64,000 nt of DNA from Bacteroidales bacterium (GCA_028708845.1 JAQVXZ010000001.1:124001-188000), one strand, 5' to 3'; counted from the first letter of the stretch, positions 17,201 through 26,020 are shown. Numbers and translations are program-made. Notes: generated by a model from the sequence alone, not told the origin.

Positions 17201-19968
17201 CAACAACTGACTATATCGAATATGAAGTTGGATTTTCATCAACCACATTAACTGGTAATAATAACTTTATAGCAATTAGACATAATACTGTTTTAAGTAC
17301 TTGGTTTTATTGGATAGACGATGTTACTATTGACTATATCCCTGCTTGTGCAAAACCAACACAATTAAATGCTTCAAATATTCAAGCTTATAGTGCTGAT
17401 ATTTCTTGGAATCCAGGAAACATTGGTGACGCAGCATGGTATTTATATTATAAGACAACATCTGCAACAAGTTACGACTCTATACAAATTACTTCTCCTT
17501 CACCATACACACTTTCTGGACTTAGTTCTTCTACAACCTATAGTTATTACTTAAGAACAGATTGTGGAACAGAAATGTCAGAACCAAGTGATGTGGTAGA
17601 ATTCCGAACATTATGTGATGCAATAACAACACTACCTTGGTCAGAAAACTTTGATGCACTAGCTTCAGGAGAATTTCCTAATTGCTGGTATAGACCTGTA
17701 ATGTATAGCGGATATCCAAAAGTATCTACTACTGCATCAAGAGTTCATAGTGCACCTTCAAGTTTAGAAATTCATTCTGCTGTTGGAATTCCATCATATG
17801 CTGTTATGCCACAAATCGATCAAGACATCAACACATTAAGAGTTAAGTTCTGGGCTAAGGCTGAAAGCACAACAAACTCAGGAACTTTAGAAGTTGGTGT
17901 AATGTCAGATCCTAATGACACAACTACATTCGAAAGTGTTGAAATCATACAACCAACAACAACTGACTACATCGAATATGAAATTTCATTTGCAGGAACA
18001 ACATTAACTGGTAATAATAACTTTATAGCAATTAGACATAATACTGTTTTAAGTACTTGGTTTTATTGGATAGACGATGTTACTATTGACTATATCCCTG
18101 CTTGTGCAAGACCAATATCTGCAACTGCTTCAAATATCACTGGAACAACAGCAGATTTGTCATGGACACCTGGAAACGCAAGTGATGTGGCTTGGAAAAT
18201 CTATTATAGACCAAGTGGAACATCTGATTGGGATTCTGTAATGGTTACCAATAATCCATATAATTTAACAGGACTATTAGCTTCAACCAACTATGAAGTT
18301 GGTATTAGCACTGATTGTGGAAATGGAGAATTCTCTAATATGAGATTGGTTAATTTTAGAACACAGTGTGGATCAATTACTTCATTGCCTTGGACTGATA
18401 ATTTTGACTCTTACGGAACTGGAGAATCAATATTCCCTTCTTGTTGGACAAGGAATACTACTTATGCCGACCGTCCATACGTGCATGCAACAAGTTATTC
18501 ATCACCAGGTTCTTTATATTTCTATTCTGCTACTGCAGGTACATATAATATAGCTGCAACTCCTATGTTTGACCAAACAATTAATATTTCTAATCTTAGA
18601 GCGACTTATATGTTTAGAAATATGAATGCTACTGATACTTTAAAAGTTGGTGTTATGACAGACCCTTCTCAAGAATCAACTTGGGTAGAAGTTGGAAGAA
18701 CATCAAATTCAGCAGCACAAGTATGGATAGCAGATACGATTTCTTTTGCAAATTATACAGGTGCAGGTCAATATATTGCATTTAGAATTGACCGTTATAG
18801 TACTACAAGCCAGTGGTCGTGGATGGATGATTTAGTTATTGAATATGATGCAAATTCTAACCCTTGTACACCTCCAACTAATATCACAGTAACACCATCT
18901 AATATTTCTGCTACCGTAACCTGGACTGCAGGCGGTGGTGAGGCATCATGGGAAGTAAGATTAGGAGAGACTGGTACACCAGAAACGGTTTCAAGTACTA
19001 GCCATTCACTATCGGGACTAACTCCAAACACTACATATACTGTATATGTTAGAGCAAATTGTGGAGAATCGTTTTCAGCATGGATACCTAAACAATTTAC
19101 TACAACTACTGACCCAACACCTCCAACAGTTACTACAGCAGTTCCATCAACATTGATAACGCAAACTACTGCAGTATTTAATGGGGAATATGTTGAAACT
19201 TCTTCTCCTATCCTTACAAAGGGATTTGAATATAAAGAAGCTAGTTCAAACGATTGGATTGAACAAGATGTAATTGATGGAACAACACCATTTACTTATA
19301 CTGCAACAGGACTAACATCAAGCACAAATTACCAAGCAAAAGCTTATGTAAATACTGCAACTGATGGAAGAGTTTATGGAAACACTATAAACTTTACAAC
19401 CTTAGTTACAGTACCTCCAACAGTAACGACCGACTCTGTAAGAGTAATAACAGAAACCTCAGCAACTTTCTATGGAAAAATCATAGAAAACACAGAAGCT
19501 ATTGAAGCAAGAGGATTTGAATACAAACTAATTACAGAAGATTGGGATGATGCGATTAATATATCTGCAACAGGAATTACAGAAATATTCGCAACTGCAA
19601 CCACATTAACAAATGGAATGTCATACGATGTAAGAGCTTACGGAAGAACTTTAAGCGAAACAACTTACGGACTTCCATTAACATTTACACCTGGTTCATT
19701 GAATGGCGTTATTGGACAAGATATATCAATTATGATGTATCCTAACCCAGCAACAAGCCAAACAAACCTTGTGGTTAGTGGAATAAATGGTGAAACTAAG
19801 ATTGTATTAAGTGACGTTCAAGGACGCATCCTTAACACAATTAATGCAAAACCAGTTAGTGGAACAATAGAACAAACTATAGACCTTAACAACTTAGCTA
19901 AGGGAGTTTACTATATCAGAATTCAAAATTCAGATGTAAACAGAACTCAAAAGCTGATTGTTAAATAG
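11293..19968 (+). CDS. Giant modular T9SS adhesin, fibronectin type III and jelly-roll modules (2891 aa)
   Basis: A secreted surface protein of 2891 residues. The signal peptide (MKRLLFFLMAIVFAIQGWTQ) is followed by an N-terminal beta domain to about residue 210. About ten fibronectin type III-like modules (starting at motifs such as CAKPTQLSASDIT) then alternate with roughly 150-residue beta jelly-roll modules of the choice-of-anchor-J / cleaved-adhesin type (LPWSENFDALASGEFPNCW ... WIDDVTIDYIPAC). Two further FN3-like repeats (PPTVTT) precede a T9SS sorting domain in the last 80 residues (IMMYPNPATSQTNLVVSG ... GVYYIRIQNS). It is probably an adhesin or matrix protein. Two adjacent modules are near-identical at DNA level (16804-17353 and 17560-18109). 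Ligand unknown. Confidence 0.93.
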   Translation: MKRLLFFLMAIVFAIQGWTQTVPITIGTGTTTSSLSALPGLYGYNISANLYHSSEIGVSAGGDIESLEYNISSITAGTSARRLKIYLVEVTDDTLDLNQSWTALTSTATLVYDSTSFYAPTSGWKEFVFTSPFSYSGSGNLLILTEGYGCSASGSCQMTIYNSAGTASICFNRYKDTSPLSFTTNLALLTEGSGNTDKRPNIILNISPSGDYCYPPTQLAVDNITSNSADFTWTTHSTGSSWTVQYKPASDDTWSTEDVVYIGSYSLPNLTPNTLYDFRVKSYCATSESAVSTISFRTACDNIYNLPFENSFDEYGTGSGTFPSCWTKITSNTYPYISTTNSSSPGSMYLYTASGAYNYVITPPFDSSIPINTLTAFFKLYKTGAAYNITVGVMSDPTDITTFDSITNLTPSATSTWQTFGVNFENYTGTGQHIAFKVQGYGATNSMYIDDLSIDLSPTCQIPTGLVRTIDPASPNSIELDWDSDDDANVSSWIVEYKPLDSDTWEIEYATYHPFILTGLQSNIVYNVRVSAVCVTGETTYPSPTINAGLPCQTISSFPWSEGFEGAWYVAAGLNTGTHPWCWTNINGGESATYLWRKTTTSSYVRTGSGAMQMYTGSTTSQLGDWMITPTFSLTGNERLRFWAKGYSTYTDVLSIKILDVATNGIVEIESDTSLFVDIMPNTVIPASDWTEYEINLSQFIGDYQIAFVRNTKGGYYLNIDDVSISEIPACARPTDITINYLTDTEAKLTWTPGNIGDAAWYLYYKPEASTDYDSILVHTNTYVLQNLDTNTTYSIYLKTNCSTELSEATNPIFIKTAPCISITTLPWSDSFDAYGTGSTIFPPCWINKSTNTSYPYINTTNNSAPGSMYFYASSGYNLALTPSIDPTIAINTLRANFKLRKTSAAYNISVGVMSNPNDLSTFYEIENLSPTATSVWEDFEVSFAPYQGEGRFVAFKVTYAGSSNYMYLDDLVISEIPACAKPTQLSASDITTTEAEISWVPGNVNDNEWWLYWKESSATDYDSVYVNTNPYLIQNLNPSSGYNVYIATICAGELSEPSLEFSFNTSCDIVSILPYSENFDTYGVVAGSFPQCWERPVLNTTTPFPSINTTNFYSSPASIKFQSASATSPTYVVTPEFSDDINTLRVNFWLKAESTTNSGTMEVGVMSDPSDTSTFELVGTITPTTTNWTQYEFIFSGTTLTGPNNYIAFKHVTNLSNWFYWLDDVVVDYIPSCSKPGSLDAESITTTSADITWVGANPSDSEWWLYFKESSATDYDSVYVTSSPYTLANLSPSSAYNIYMATVCGATLSEATSVFSFRTACGQISTLPWSDSFDDYGTGSTTFPACWTQINTYSSNYPYISTTNYSGHGSLYFYASSTTYNMAVTPEFDASIPVNTLSASFMYRSPNATSRLVVGVMSDPTDATTFDSITTVTSSDFNTWEVIEVNFSSYTGTGQYIAFKNTHSGGFSTSYVDDLVVDITPTCPNTYNLYVASNTNSSITLDWSDMNSAGLGWEVSYAAVGTGFDPDLGTIIPVADDPANPPYTITGLTASTAYSFAVRQACQGNWSNIVTTNTMGLPAQLPYTCDFEDETERNSWLLSNGTAANKWAIGSAVNATPITGNSLYVSNDNGVSNAYTLTSISTVVASRLIELDGSGEYTLTFDSKIGGESSYDYLKVYLVDPDTNFVGVSELAYYGVNSYSEGIVLYNGTNAYFNNPNNPTTINNHIVSIPYQGVAGTVKKLVFVWKNDVSGGTQPPAAIDNISITPVLCVSPILSYTNITQTSVDANWTAANDNAWWLYSKQTSATSYDSVYVTGTPTHPFSNLTPNTSYSMYVVVDCGTEMSEPSDVVEFRTLCDAITTLPWSENFDALASGEFPNCWYRPVMYSGYPKVSTTASRVHSAPSSLEIHSAVGIPSYAVMPQIDQDINTLRVKFWAKAESTTNSGTLEVGVMSDPNDTTTFESVEIIQPTTTDYIEYEVGFSSTTLTGNNNFIAIRHNTVLSTWFYWIDDVTIDYIPACAKPTQLNASNIQAYSADISWNPGNIGDAAWYLYYKTTSATSYDSIQITSPSPYTLSGLSSSTTYSYYLRTDCGTEMSEPSDVVEFRTLCDAITTLPWSENFDALASGEFPNCWYRPVMYSGYPKVSTTASRVHSAPSSLEIHSAVGIPSYAVMPQIDQDINTLRVKFWAKAESTTNSGTLEVGVMSDPNDTTTFESVEIIQPTTTDYIEYEISFAGTTLTGNNNFIAIRHNTVLSTWFYWIDDVTIDYIPACARPISATASNITGTTADLSWTPGNASDVAWKIYYRPSGTSDWDSVMVTNNPYNLTGLLASTNYEVGISTDCGNGEFSNMRLVNFRTQCGSITSLPWTDNFDSYGTGESIFPSCWTRNTTYADRPYVHATSYSSPGSLYFYSATAGTYNIAATPMFDQTINISNLRATYMFRNMNATDTLKVGVMTDPSQESTWVEVGRTSNSAAQVWIADTISFANYTGAGQYIAFRIDRYSTTSQWSWMDDLVIEYDANSNPCTPPTNITVTPSNISATVTWTAGGGEASWEVRLGETGTPETVSSTSHSLSGLTPNTTYTVYVRANCGESFSAWIPKQFTTTTDPTPPTVTTAVPSTLITQTTAVFNGEYVETSSPILTKGFEYKEASSNDWIEQDVIDGTTPFTYTATGLTSSTNYQAKAYVNTATDGRVYGNTINFTTLVTVPPTVTTDSVRVITETSATFYGKIIENTEAIEARGFEYKLITEDWDDAINISATGITEIFATATTLTNGMSYDVRAYGRTLSETTYGLPLTFTPGSLNGVIGQDISIMMYPNPATSQTNLVVSGINGETKIVLSDVQGRILNTINAKPVSGTIEQTIDLNNLAKGVYYIRIQNSDVNRTQKLIVK
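16804..17353 (+). repeat. Recent tandem duplication within the adhesin, copy 1
   Basis: This 550-base segment recurs 756 bases downstream at 17560-18109. The first 390 bases or so differ by a single base, a patch of about 30 bases near 17222-17251 has diverged, and the last 100 bases are again identical. The unit step of 252 codons is one FN3 plus one jelly-roll module. Confidence 0.92.
17560..18109 (+). repeat. Recent tandem duplication within the adhesin, copy 2
   Basis: Second copy of the 16804-17353 segment, offset by exactly 756 bases along its whole length. The offset stays constant through the divergent patch, so the change there is substitution or gene conversion, not an insertion. 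Confidence 0.92.
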
Positions 19969-20011
19969 CAAATAGAAATTAGAACATTAAAACTCTAAAT
20001 TCTTAACACTA

Positions 20012-20050
20012 AGGAGTGGTTACTTTGAAAAAGGTAGCCACTCTTTTTTT
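20012..20050 (+). terminator. Intrinsic terminator of the 2891-residue adhesin gene
   Basis: GAGTGGTTAC (20014-20023) pairs with GTAGCCACTC (20034-20043), one G-T pair included, followed by a run of seven T. The same hairpin follows the second adhesin gene. Confidence 0.9.
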
Positions 20051-20073
20051 GTTAGAAAAACGAGATTGGGTTT

Positions 20074-20209
20074 ACTTTTACCTTAAAAAATTTGTTTTCT
20101 AATAAAAATTTTGTATATTTGTGGCTCGTTAGAACATTAGATTGCTTTATTTATATACATAATATATTGATAACTATTAAATTATTGTTTAACTAAAAAT
20201 CGAAAAAAA
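20074..20209 (+). repeat. Duplicated promoter and leader, copy 2
   Basis: Near-identical to 11161-11292; the main differences lie in the promoter spacer and one extra A shortly before the ATG. Confidence 0.9.
20091..20121 (+). promoter_or_regulatory. Consensus promoter of the 1848-residue adhesin
   Basis: TTTG at 20091-20094, 19-base spacer, TATATTTG at 20114-20121. Confidence 0.8.
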
Positions 20210-23200
20210 ATGAAAAGATTATTATTCTTTTTGATGGCGACACTTTTCGCCATGCAAGGCTTTTCACAAGCCACGTTAAATGAAGGCTTCGAAGGAACAA
20301 CCTTCCCTCCAGATGATTGGAGGATAGAAACAACTTCAGGAGGAGGAACGTGGGTTTCTTCTACTTCAATTGCTCATGGAGGAACCAAAAGTGCAAAGTC
20401 AGGTTATTATTCAGGAGGATGCACACGATGGTTAATAACCCCAAAGTTAACTGTTACTGCAACAGAAACTAATTTTTCCTTTTGGATTGCATGTGATGAT
20501 TGGTATAGTGATGGAGACAACATAGATGTTTTCGTTTCAACTACTGATAATTCTACATCATCTTTTGGGACAACAGCTCTTTTAGCATTAACAGAAGATA
20601 ATATTACAACATCTTGGGCTCAACATACTGTTGATTTATCAACATTTATTGGACAAGATATATATGTGGCTATAAGAGTTACTGACAATTTTGGATTTAA
20701 TACATTTATAGATGATGTTACAGGACCAGAATTATTTGTTCCTGCATGTCCAAAACCAACAGCACTCTCTGCTTCAAACCCAACTACTATTGGTATTGAT
20801 TTAGGATGGACAGATGATACAGGTTCAATTTGGAATATTGAATATATGCTAGCAACTGAAACCGATTGGACCAATGCAACCACACTTTATTCTGTTATGA
20901 ATCCTCATACCTTTACTTCCTTAAATGCTTCTACTTCCTATAAGGCAAGAGTACAAACAGATTGTGGTATTGAGCAAAGCGATTGGACATCACCAATAAC
21001 ATTTATGACAGCATGTGATGCAATAACAGTACTTCCTTATTCAGATAGTTTCGATACCTATGGAACAGTTACAGGCTCCTTCCCTCCATGTTGGTCGCGT
21101 CCGGTACTTAATACCACAACACCATTCCCTTCAATAGAAACAACTAATAACTCTGCACCTGCAAGTATAAAGTTTAAGTCTGCATCTGCAACTGCTCCCA
21201 CCTACGTTATTACACCGCAATTTGCTGATAATATTAACTCATTAAGAGTTACGTTTTGGTTAAAAGCAGAAAATACAACAAGCTCAGGAACAATGCAAGT
21301 TGGTGTTATGTCCGACCCATTGGACCTAACCACCTTTGAACTTGTAGCTACTATTGCTCCCTCAACAACTGCTTGGACTGAATATGAATATTTATTTAGT
21401 GGAACAACTTTAACTGGACCTAATAATTATATTGCATTTAAGCATGTAACAGTAGCTTATAATTATTATTATTGGTTAGATGATGTTGTTGTGGATTATA
21501 TACCTTCTTGCCCTAAACCAACTGCACTTACAGCAACTAATATTACAGCAACAGATGCTGATTTAGGCTGGACAGATGATGCAGGTTCAATGTGGACAAT
21601 ACAATATATGTTAGCTTCTGAAACTGATTGGGCAAATGCAACAGAAATAGCAGGAGTAGCATCGAATCCTTATCCTATAATAGGTCTACTTAGCCCAGCT
21701 TCAAACTATAAATTTAGAGTACAATCTCTTTGTGGTGCAGAAGAGAGTGAATGGTCTAATGTAGCAACTTTCACAACTCCATGTGTACCTCTTAGTCAGT
21801 TCCCTTGGACAGAAGGGTTTGAATCAATATTAGCTGCAAATACATTACCTCCTTGTTGGTCTTCAACAAGTTTAGGAACAAATTGTGGAACTATAATAAC
21901 AACTGGAAACGATTATAATAGAAATGCACGTACAGGAACAAAAGCAGCTTGGTTTAAATGGGATTGTAATGATTCATTTAAGACACCAGAATTCCAATTG
22001 ACCGAAAATACATCATATGATTTCTCATTTTGGTATGTTACAGATGGTCTTGATGGCTGGACTTCTTTAAAAGCAGAATTATGGGATGCAACATCAAATA
22101 CATTAGTAAGTGTTTTAGGAACTCCGGTACTTAATCCTACTAATGAAACTTATCAAATTTACTCATCAACTTTTACTATTCCAGACGAAACAGCTACTTA
22201 TTATATTGCAATAAAATGTGTTGCAACCTATGATCCTTATTATTTAACAATTGATGATATTTCACTTGAACTATCTCCTGATTGTCCAAATGTTTATGGA
22301 CTAACAGTTGGAGCAGCTTCAACATCATCAATTTCTGTTAATTGGACAGATGAGGCAGATATGGGAGATGGATATAATATTGCTTACGCATCTAATTTAA
22401 CTACTCCTTTTGATCCAACAACATCAGCAATAATTCCAATTGCAACAGGCACTCCACTTCCTTATGTATTACAAGGTTTTAATCCTGGCGACTCAGTTTG
22501 GGTAGCAATGCAAAGAGGATGCTTAGGCAACTGGACAGATTATATAAAAGTAATACTTCCAGAATCAGCAAACGTATTACCTTTTATATGTGATTTCGAA
22601 GACCCTACAATTAATAATACATGGACTATGTATAATGGAACTCAAACCAATAAATGGTATATTGGTAGTGCAGGTGCTAATGGTACAACAGGAAATGGAT
22701 TATTTATTTCTGATAACGGAACAACAGCTCACTACGGTACTAGTTCATCATCAACTACTATGGCATCAACCTTGGTAGAATTTGATAATTCTCCTGAGTT
22801 TGTACTATCATTCGATTGGAAAGCAGGTGGAGATGGTGAGGATGGTTATTTTTATCATTATATGGATGCGTATATAATTCCTATTGGTGTTAATCTAGTA
22901 CCTGGTACTCTTCCTTCAAACTCATATAAAGTTACACCTTCACCATTGCTTCTATCTGGAGGCTCATGGATTAACCAAACAATTTCATTAGGTTCTGAGT
23001 ATTCAAATACAATTCAACAAATTGTTTTTTCGTGGACTAATGATGATTATCCAGGAATTCAACCTGGAGCAATGGTTGATAATCTAGAAATTGTTGGAAT
23101 TACATGTCCAAGTACAACTGATTTGGTAGCTTCTGAAATTGGATTAACAAGTGCAGAAATAAGCTGGGAATCTAATTTAAGCTCTGTTGCAGATTGGTGG

Positions 23201-25756
23201 ATTTATTGGAGACTTAACGGAGAAAGTGATTGGACAGATTCAGTAAATGTTACAACTAACCCTTATACATTAACAGGATTATTGCCAGCTTCTTCTTACC
23301 AAGTTACTGTAGTTAACAATTGCGGTACTGAACTTTCAAACCCAATGAATATATTAGAATTCCGTACATCTTGTGATGCAATATCAGTATTACCTTATTT
23401 TGAGGACTTCGACACTTATGGTACAGGAACATCTGTAATGCCAGCTTGCTGGACTAGGACCACAACCTATGCCGACCGTCCTTATGTAAATTCAGGAGGA
23501 TATTCAGGTAATTACTTATATTTCTACGCAGGAACTGCAGGAACATATAATATAGCAGCAATGACACCTATTGATGCATCAATCCCTATCAATACATTAA
23601 TGGCGGCATTCTACTATAAATATTCATCTGCAACAAATATATTAATTGTTGGTGTTATGACAGATCCTACAGATGCTAGCACATTCGATTCAGTAACTAC
23701 AATTCAAGGAACTTCCTCTTGGGCTGAATACGAAGTTAATTTCAGTTCATACACTGGTTCAGGCGAATATATTGCATTTTTGGTTCCATACACAACAACA
23801 GATAATTATGGTTATCTTGATGAATTAGTAGTTGATTATATTCCAGCATGTGATAGGCCTTCAGCTCTTTCCGCTGCTCCATCAGCATCAGGAATAGGCA
23901 CTGATATGGATGTAAGCTTTACACCTGCACAGCCTACCGATACAGAATGGTATATCTTCTATAAGGAAGCTTCCTCTTCAGTATGGGATTCAGTTTATAC
24001 TACAACAACAACTACTACAATACCAGGGCTTACCCTACAAACAGCCTATAATATATATGTTAAAACAGTATGTTTGGATGGATCTTATTCTAGGGCAACA
24101 GCTATAATAACGTATGCAACACCATGCTATGACTCAGCAATAACAACCTTCCCTTGGGAAGAGGGATTTGAGGCAGGACTAATGTGCTGGACAATAAGCT
24201 CATCAGTAACTTCTGCTAATTGGACAAGCATACCATCAGGAACTTGGCCAACAGCTACGCCTCATAGCGGATCAAACATGATTATGTTTAATAGTAATAG
24301 TATAAGCTCTGGAGGATGGTCAACACTTTATTCACCACTATTAGATTTCCCTAATGATCAATATCAAATTTCATTTTGGTTATTTAGAGATAATGCCGAC
24401 TATTTAACAACCGCAGACAGAGTAGAATTATATGTTAATTCAACAGCATCGGAAACAGGAGCAACATTATTAGGGACAGTTAATCGTAGTTTTAGCTTAG
24501 CACCAATAGAAACTTCTGGAGGTTGGTATCAATACACATTCAATCTACCAGCAGGAATGACAGGCAATAATTATGTTATGTTAAAAGGTATTTCTTCATA
24601 TGGAAGGAATGTTTATGTTGATGATTTAATGGTAGATGGATTAGGAGATCCTTGTCCAGCTCCAACTAATATTACAGTAACATCATCTAATACTTCTGCT
24701 ACCGTAACCTGGACTGCAGGAGGGGGAGAATCATCATGGGAAGTAAGATTAGGAACAACTGGAACACCAGAAGTTACTTCAATCACTAACCACCCTCTAA
24801 CAGGACTAACTCCAAGCACAGCTTACACAGTATATGTTAGAGCTAATTGTGGAACAGGATATTCATCTTGGATACCAAAACAATTTACAACAACAGACGT
24901 GCCAACTCCTCCAACTGTTACAACAGCAGTACCTTCAACGCTAATATCTCAAACAACAGCAGTATTGAATGGAACATATGTAGAAGTTTCTGATCCTATT
25001 CTAGCCACAGGTTTTGAATATAAGACAGTAGCTGAAACAACTTGGACAGACCAGTTATTAGTAGATGCAACAACACCGTTTACTTATACCGCAACAGGAC
25101 TAACCTCAAACACAGATTACGAAGCAAAAGCTTATGTAACTACAACAGCTTTTGGAAAAACCTATGGCAATACTATTAACTTCACAACCCTTGCTATTAT
25201 TCCTCCAACAGTAACAACTGACTCTGTAAGAGTTGTAACTGAAACCTCTGCAAATTTCTATGGTAAAATCATAGAAAACACAGAAGCTATTGAAGCAAGA
25301 GGATTTGAATACAAACTAAGTTCAGAGGCTTGGGATGATGCAATAAATATATCGGCTTCTGGGGTAACAACTATCACAGCAACTGCAAATACATTAACAA
25401 ATGGAATGTCATACGATGTAAGAGCTTACGGAAGAACTTTAAGCGAAACAACTTACGGACTTCCATTAACATTTACACCTGGTTCATTGAATGGCGTTAT
25501 TGGACAAGATATATCAATTATGATGTATCCTAACCCAGCAACTAGCCAAACAAACCTAGTAGTTAGTGGAATTAATGGTGAAACTAAGATTGTATTAAGC
25601 GACGTTCAAGGAAGAATCCTTAACACAATTAATGCTAAACCAGTTAGTGGAACTATTGAACAAACTATAGACCTTAACAACTTAGCGAAGGGAGTTTATT
25701 ATATCAGAATTCAAAACTCAGATATCAATAGAACTCAAAAGCTAATTGTTAAATAG
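20210..25756 (+). CDS. Giant modular T9SS adhesin, paralog (1848 aa)
   Basis: A secreted protein of 1848 residues with the same plan as its upstream neighbour. The signal peptide (MKRLLFFLMATLFAMQGFSQ) is followed directly by a jelly-roll module (LNEGFEGTTFPPDDW). About six FN3-like modules (for example CPKPTALSASNPT) then alternate with jelly-roll modules. Two PPTVTT repeats and a T9SS sorting domain follow; the last 150 residues are almost identical to the upstream paralog. Several internal modules also match the paralog closely, for example CWTRTTTYADRPYV with CWTRNTTYADRPYV. It has its own copy of the promoter, leader and terminator, so each gene is a separate unit. Probable adhesin; ligand unknown. 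Confidence 0.93.
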   Translation: MKRLLFFLMATLFAMQGFSQATLNEGFEGTTFPPDDWRIETTSGGGTWVSSTSIAHGGTKSAKSGYYSGGCTRWLITPKLTVTATETNFSFWIACDDWYSDGDNIDVFVSTTDNSTSSFGTTALLALTEDNITTSWAQHTVDLSTFIGQDIYVAIRVTDNFGFNTFIDDVTGPELFVPACPKPTALSASNPTTIGIDLGWTDDTGSIWNIEYMLATETDWTNATTLYSVMNPHTFTSLNASTSYKARVQTDCGIEQSDWTSPITFMTACDAITVLPYSDSFDTYGTVTGSFPPCWSRPVLNTTTPFPSIETTNNSAPASIKFKSASATAPTYVITPQFADNINSLRVTFWLKAENTTSSGTMQVGVMSDPLDLTTFELVATIAPSTTAWTEYEYLFSGTTLTGPNNYIAFKHVTVAYNYYYWLDDVVVDYIPSCPKPTALTATNITATDADLGWTDDAGSMWTIQYMLASETDWANATEIAGVASNPYPIIGLLSPASNYKFRVQSLCGAEESEWSNVATFTTPCVPLSQFPWTEGFESILAANTLPPCWSSTSLGTNCGTIITTGNDYNRNARTGTKAAWFKWDCNDSFKTPEFQLTENTSYDFSFWYVTDGLDGWTSLKAELWDATSNTLVSVLGTPVLNPTNETYQIYSSTFTIPDETATYYIAIKCVATYDPYYLTIDDISLELSPDCPNVYGLTVGAASTSSISVNWTDEADMGDGYNIAYASNLTTPFDPTTSAIIPIATGTPLPYVLQGFNPGDSVWVAMQRGCLGNWTDYIKVILPESANVLPFICDFEDPTINNTWTMYNGTQTNKWYIGSAGANGTTGNGLFISDNGTTAHYGTSSSSTTMASTLVEFDNSPEFVLSFDWKAGGDGEDGYFYHYMDAYIIPIGVNLVPGTLPSNSYKVTPSPLLLSGGSWINQTISLGSEYSNTIQQIVFSWTNDDYPGIQPGAMVDNLEIVGITCPSTTDLVASEIGLTSAEISWESNLSSVADWWIYWRLNGESDWTDSVNVTTNPYTLTGLLPASSYQVTVVNNCGTELSNPMNILEFRTSCDAISVLPYFEDFDTYGTGTSVMPACWTRTTTYADRPYVNSGGYSGNYLYFYAGTAGTYNIAAMTPIDASIPINTLMAAFYYKYSSATNILIVGVMTDPTDASTFDSVTTIQGTSSWAEYEVNFSSYTGSGEYIAFLVPYTTTDNYGYLDELVVDYIPACDRPSALSAAPSASGIGTDMDVSFTPAQPTDTEWYIFYKEASSSVWDSVYTTTTTTTIPGLTLQTAYNIYVKTVCLDGSYSRATAIITYATPCYDSAITTFPWEEGFEAGLMCWTISSSVTSANWTSIPSGTWPTATPHSGSNMIMFNSNSISSGGWSTLYSPLLDFPNDQYQISFWLFRDNADYLTTADRVELYVNSTASETGATLLGTVNRSFSLAPIETSGGWYQYTFNLPAGMTGNNYVMLKGISSYGRNVYVDDLMVDGLGDPCPAPTNITVTSSNTSATVTWTAGGGESSWEVRLGTTGTPEVTSITNHPLTGLTPSTAYTVYVRANCGTGYSSWIPKQFTTTDVPTPPTVTTAVPSTLISQTTAVLNGTYVEVSDPILATGFEYKTVAETTWTDQLLVDATTPFTYTATGLTSNTDYEAKAYVTTTAFGKTYGNTINFTTLAIIPPTVTTDSVRVVTETSANFYGKIIENTEAIEARGFEYKLSSEAWDDAINISASGVTTITATANTLTNGMSYDVRAYGRTLSETTYGLPLTFTPGSLNGVIGQDISIMMYPNPATSQTNLVVSGINGETKIVLSDVQGRILNTINAKPVSGTIEQTIDLNNLAKGVYYIRIQNSDINRTQKLIVK

Positions 25757-25800
25757 CAAATAGAGATAGGGTTAATTAAACTCTAAAATCTAAACACTAA

Positions 25801-25838
25801 GGAGTGGTTACTTTTAAATAAGTAGCCACTCTTTTTTT
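25801..25838 (+). terminator. Intrinsic terminator of the 1848-residue adhesin gene
   Basis: GAGTGGTTAC (25802-25811) pairs with GTAGCCACTC (25822-25831), followed by seven T. It is a copy of the terminator at 20012-20050. Confidence 0.9.
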
Positions 25839-25850
25839 ATGATAATATTA

Positions 25851-25880
25851 TTGATTTTACAGATATTTTTCGTATATTTG
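25851..25880 (+). promoter_or_regulatory. Orphan consensus promoter
   Basis: TTG at 25851-25853, exactly 19 bases, then TATATTTG at 25873-25880. No gene of normal size follows on this strand before the convergent gene ends at 26137. It could drive a short RNA that runs into the phased arrays, or be the remains of a lost gene. Confidence 0.5.
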
Positions 25881-25953
25881 CATAATAGAAACAATGGGAT
25901 TAAGTCCTTTAGCTTTCTTATCAAAATTCCCTAATATTTTTCCTTAAATAAAA

Positions 25954-26013
25954 TGATGCACATCTTTCACCCCGAAAGATGTACATCATTTGGGGTAAAT
26001 CATGTACATCTTT
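25954..26013. repeat. 23-base phased array, GATGTACATC type (3 units)
   Basis: Fourteen-base units start at 25954, 25977 and 26000, exactly 23 apart: TGATGCACATCTTT, AGATGTACATCATT and TCATGTACATCTTT. The middle unit is in the opposite orientation. The 9-base spacers carry ACCCC, GGGG and GGGT. Adjacent units can pair into 14-base hairpins (one mismatch each). Confidence 0.85.
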
Positions 26014-26020
26014 TGGGTAA

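Noticed and set aside
11293-25756. Insertion sequence or transposon as cause of the adhesin duplication
   Set aside because: No transposase, terminal inverted repeats or target-site duplication was seen at the borders; unequal recombination between leaders explains the pair.
25894-25947. 17-codon peptide gene after the orphan promoter
   Set aside because: Too short to support without a ribosome-binding signal or homologs; kept only as part of the orphan-promoter observation.
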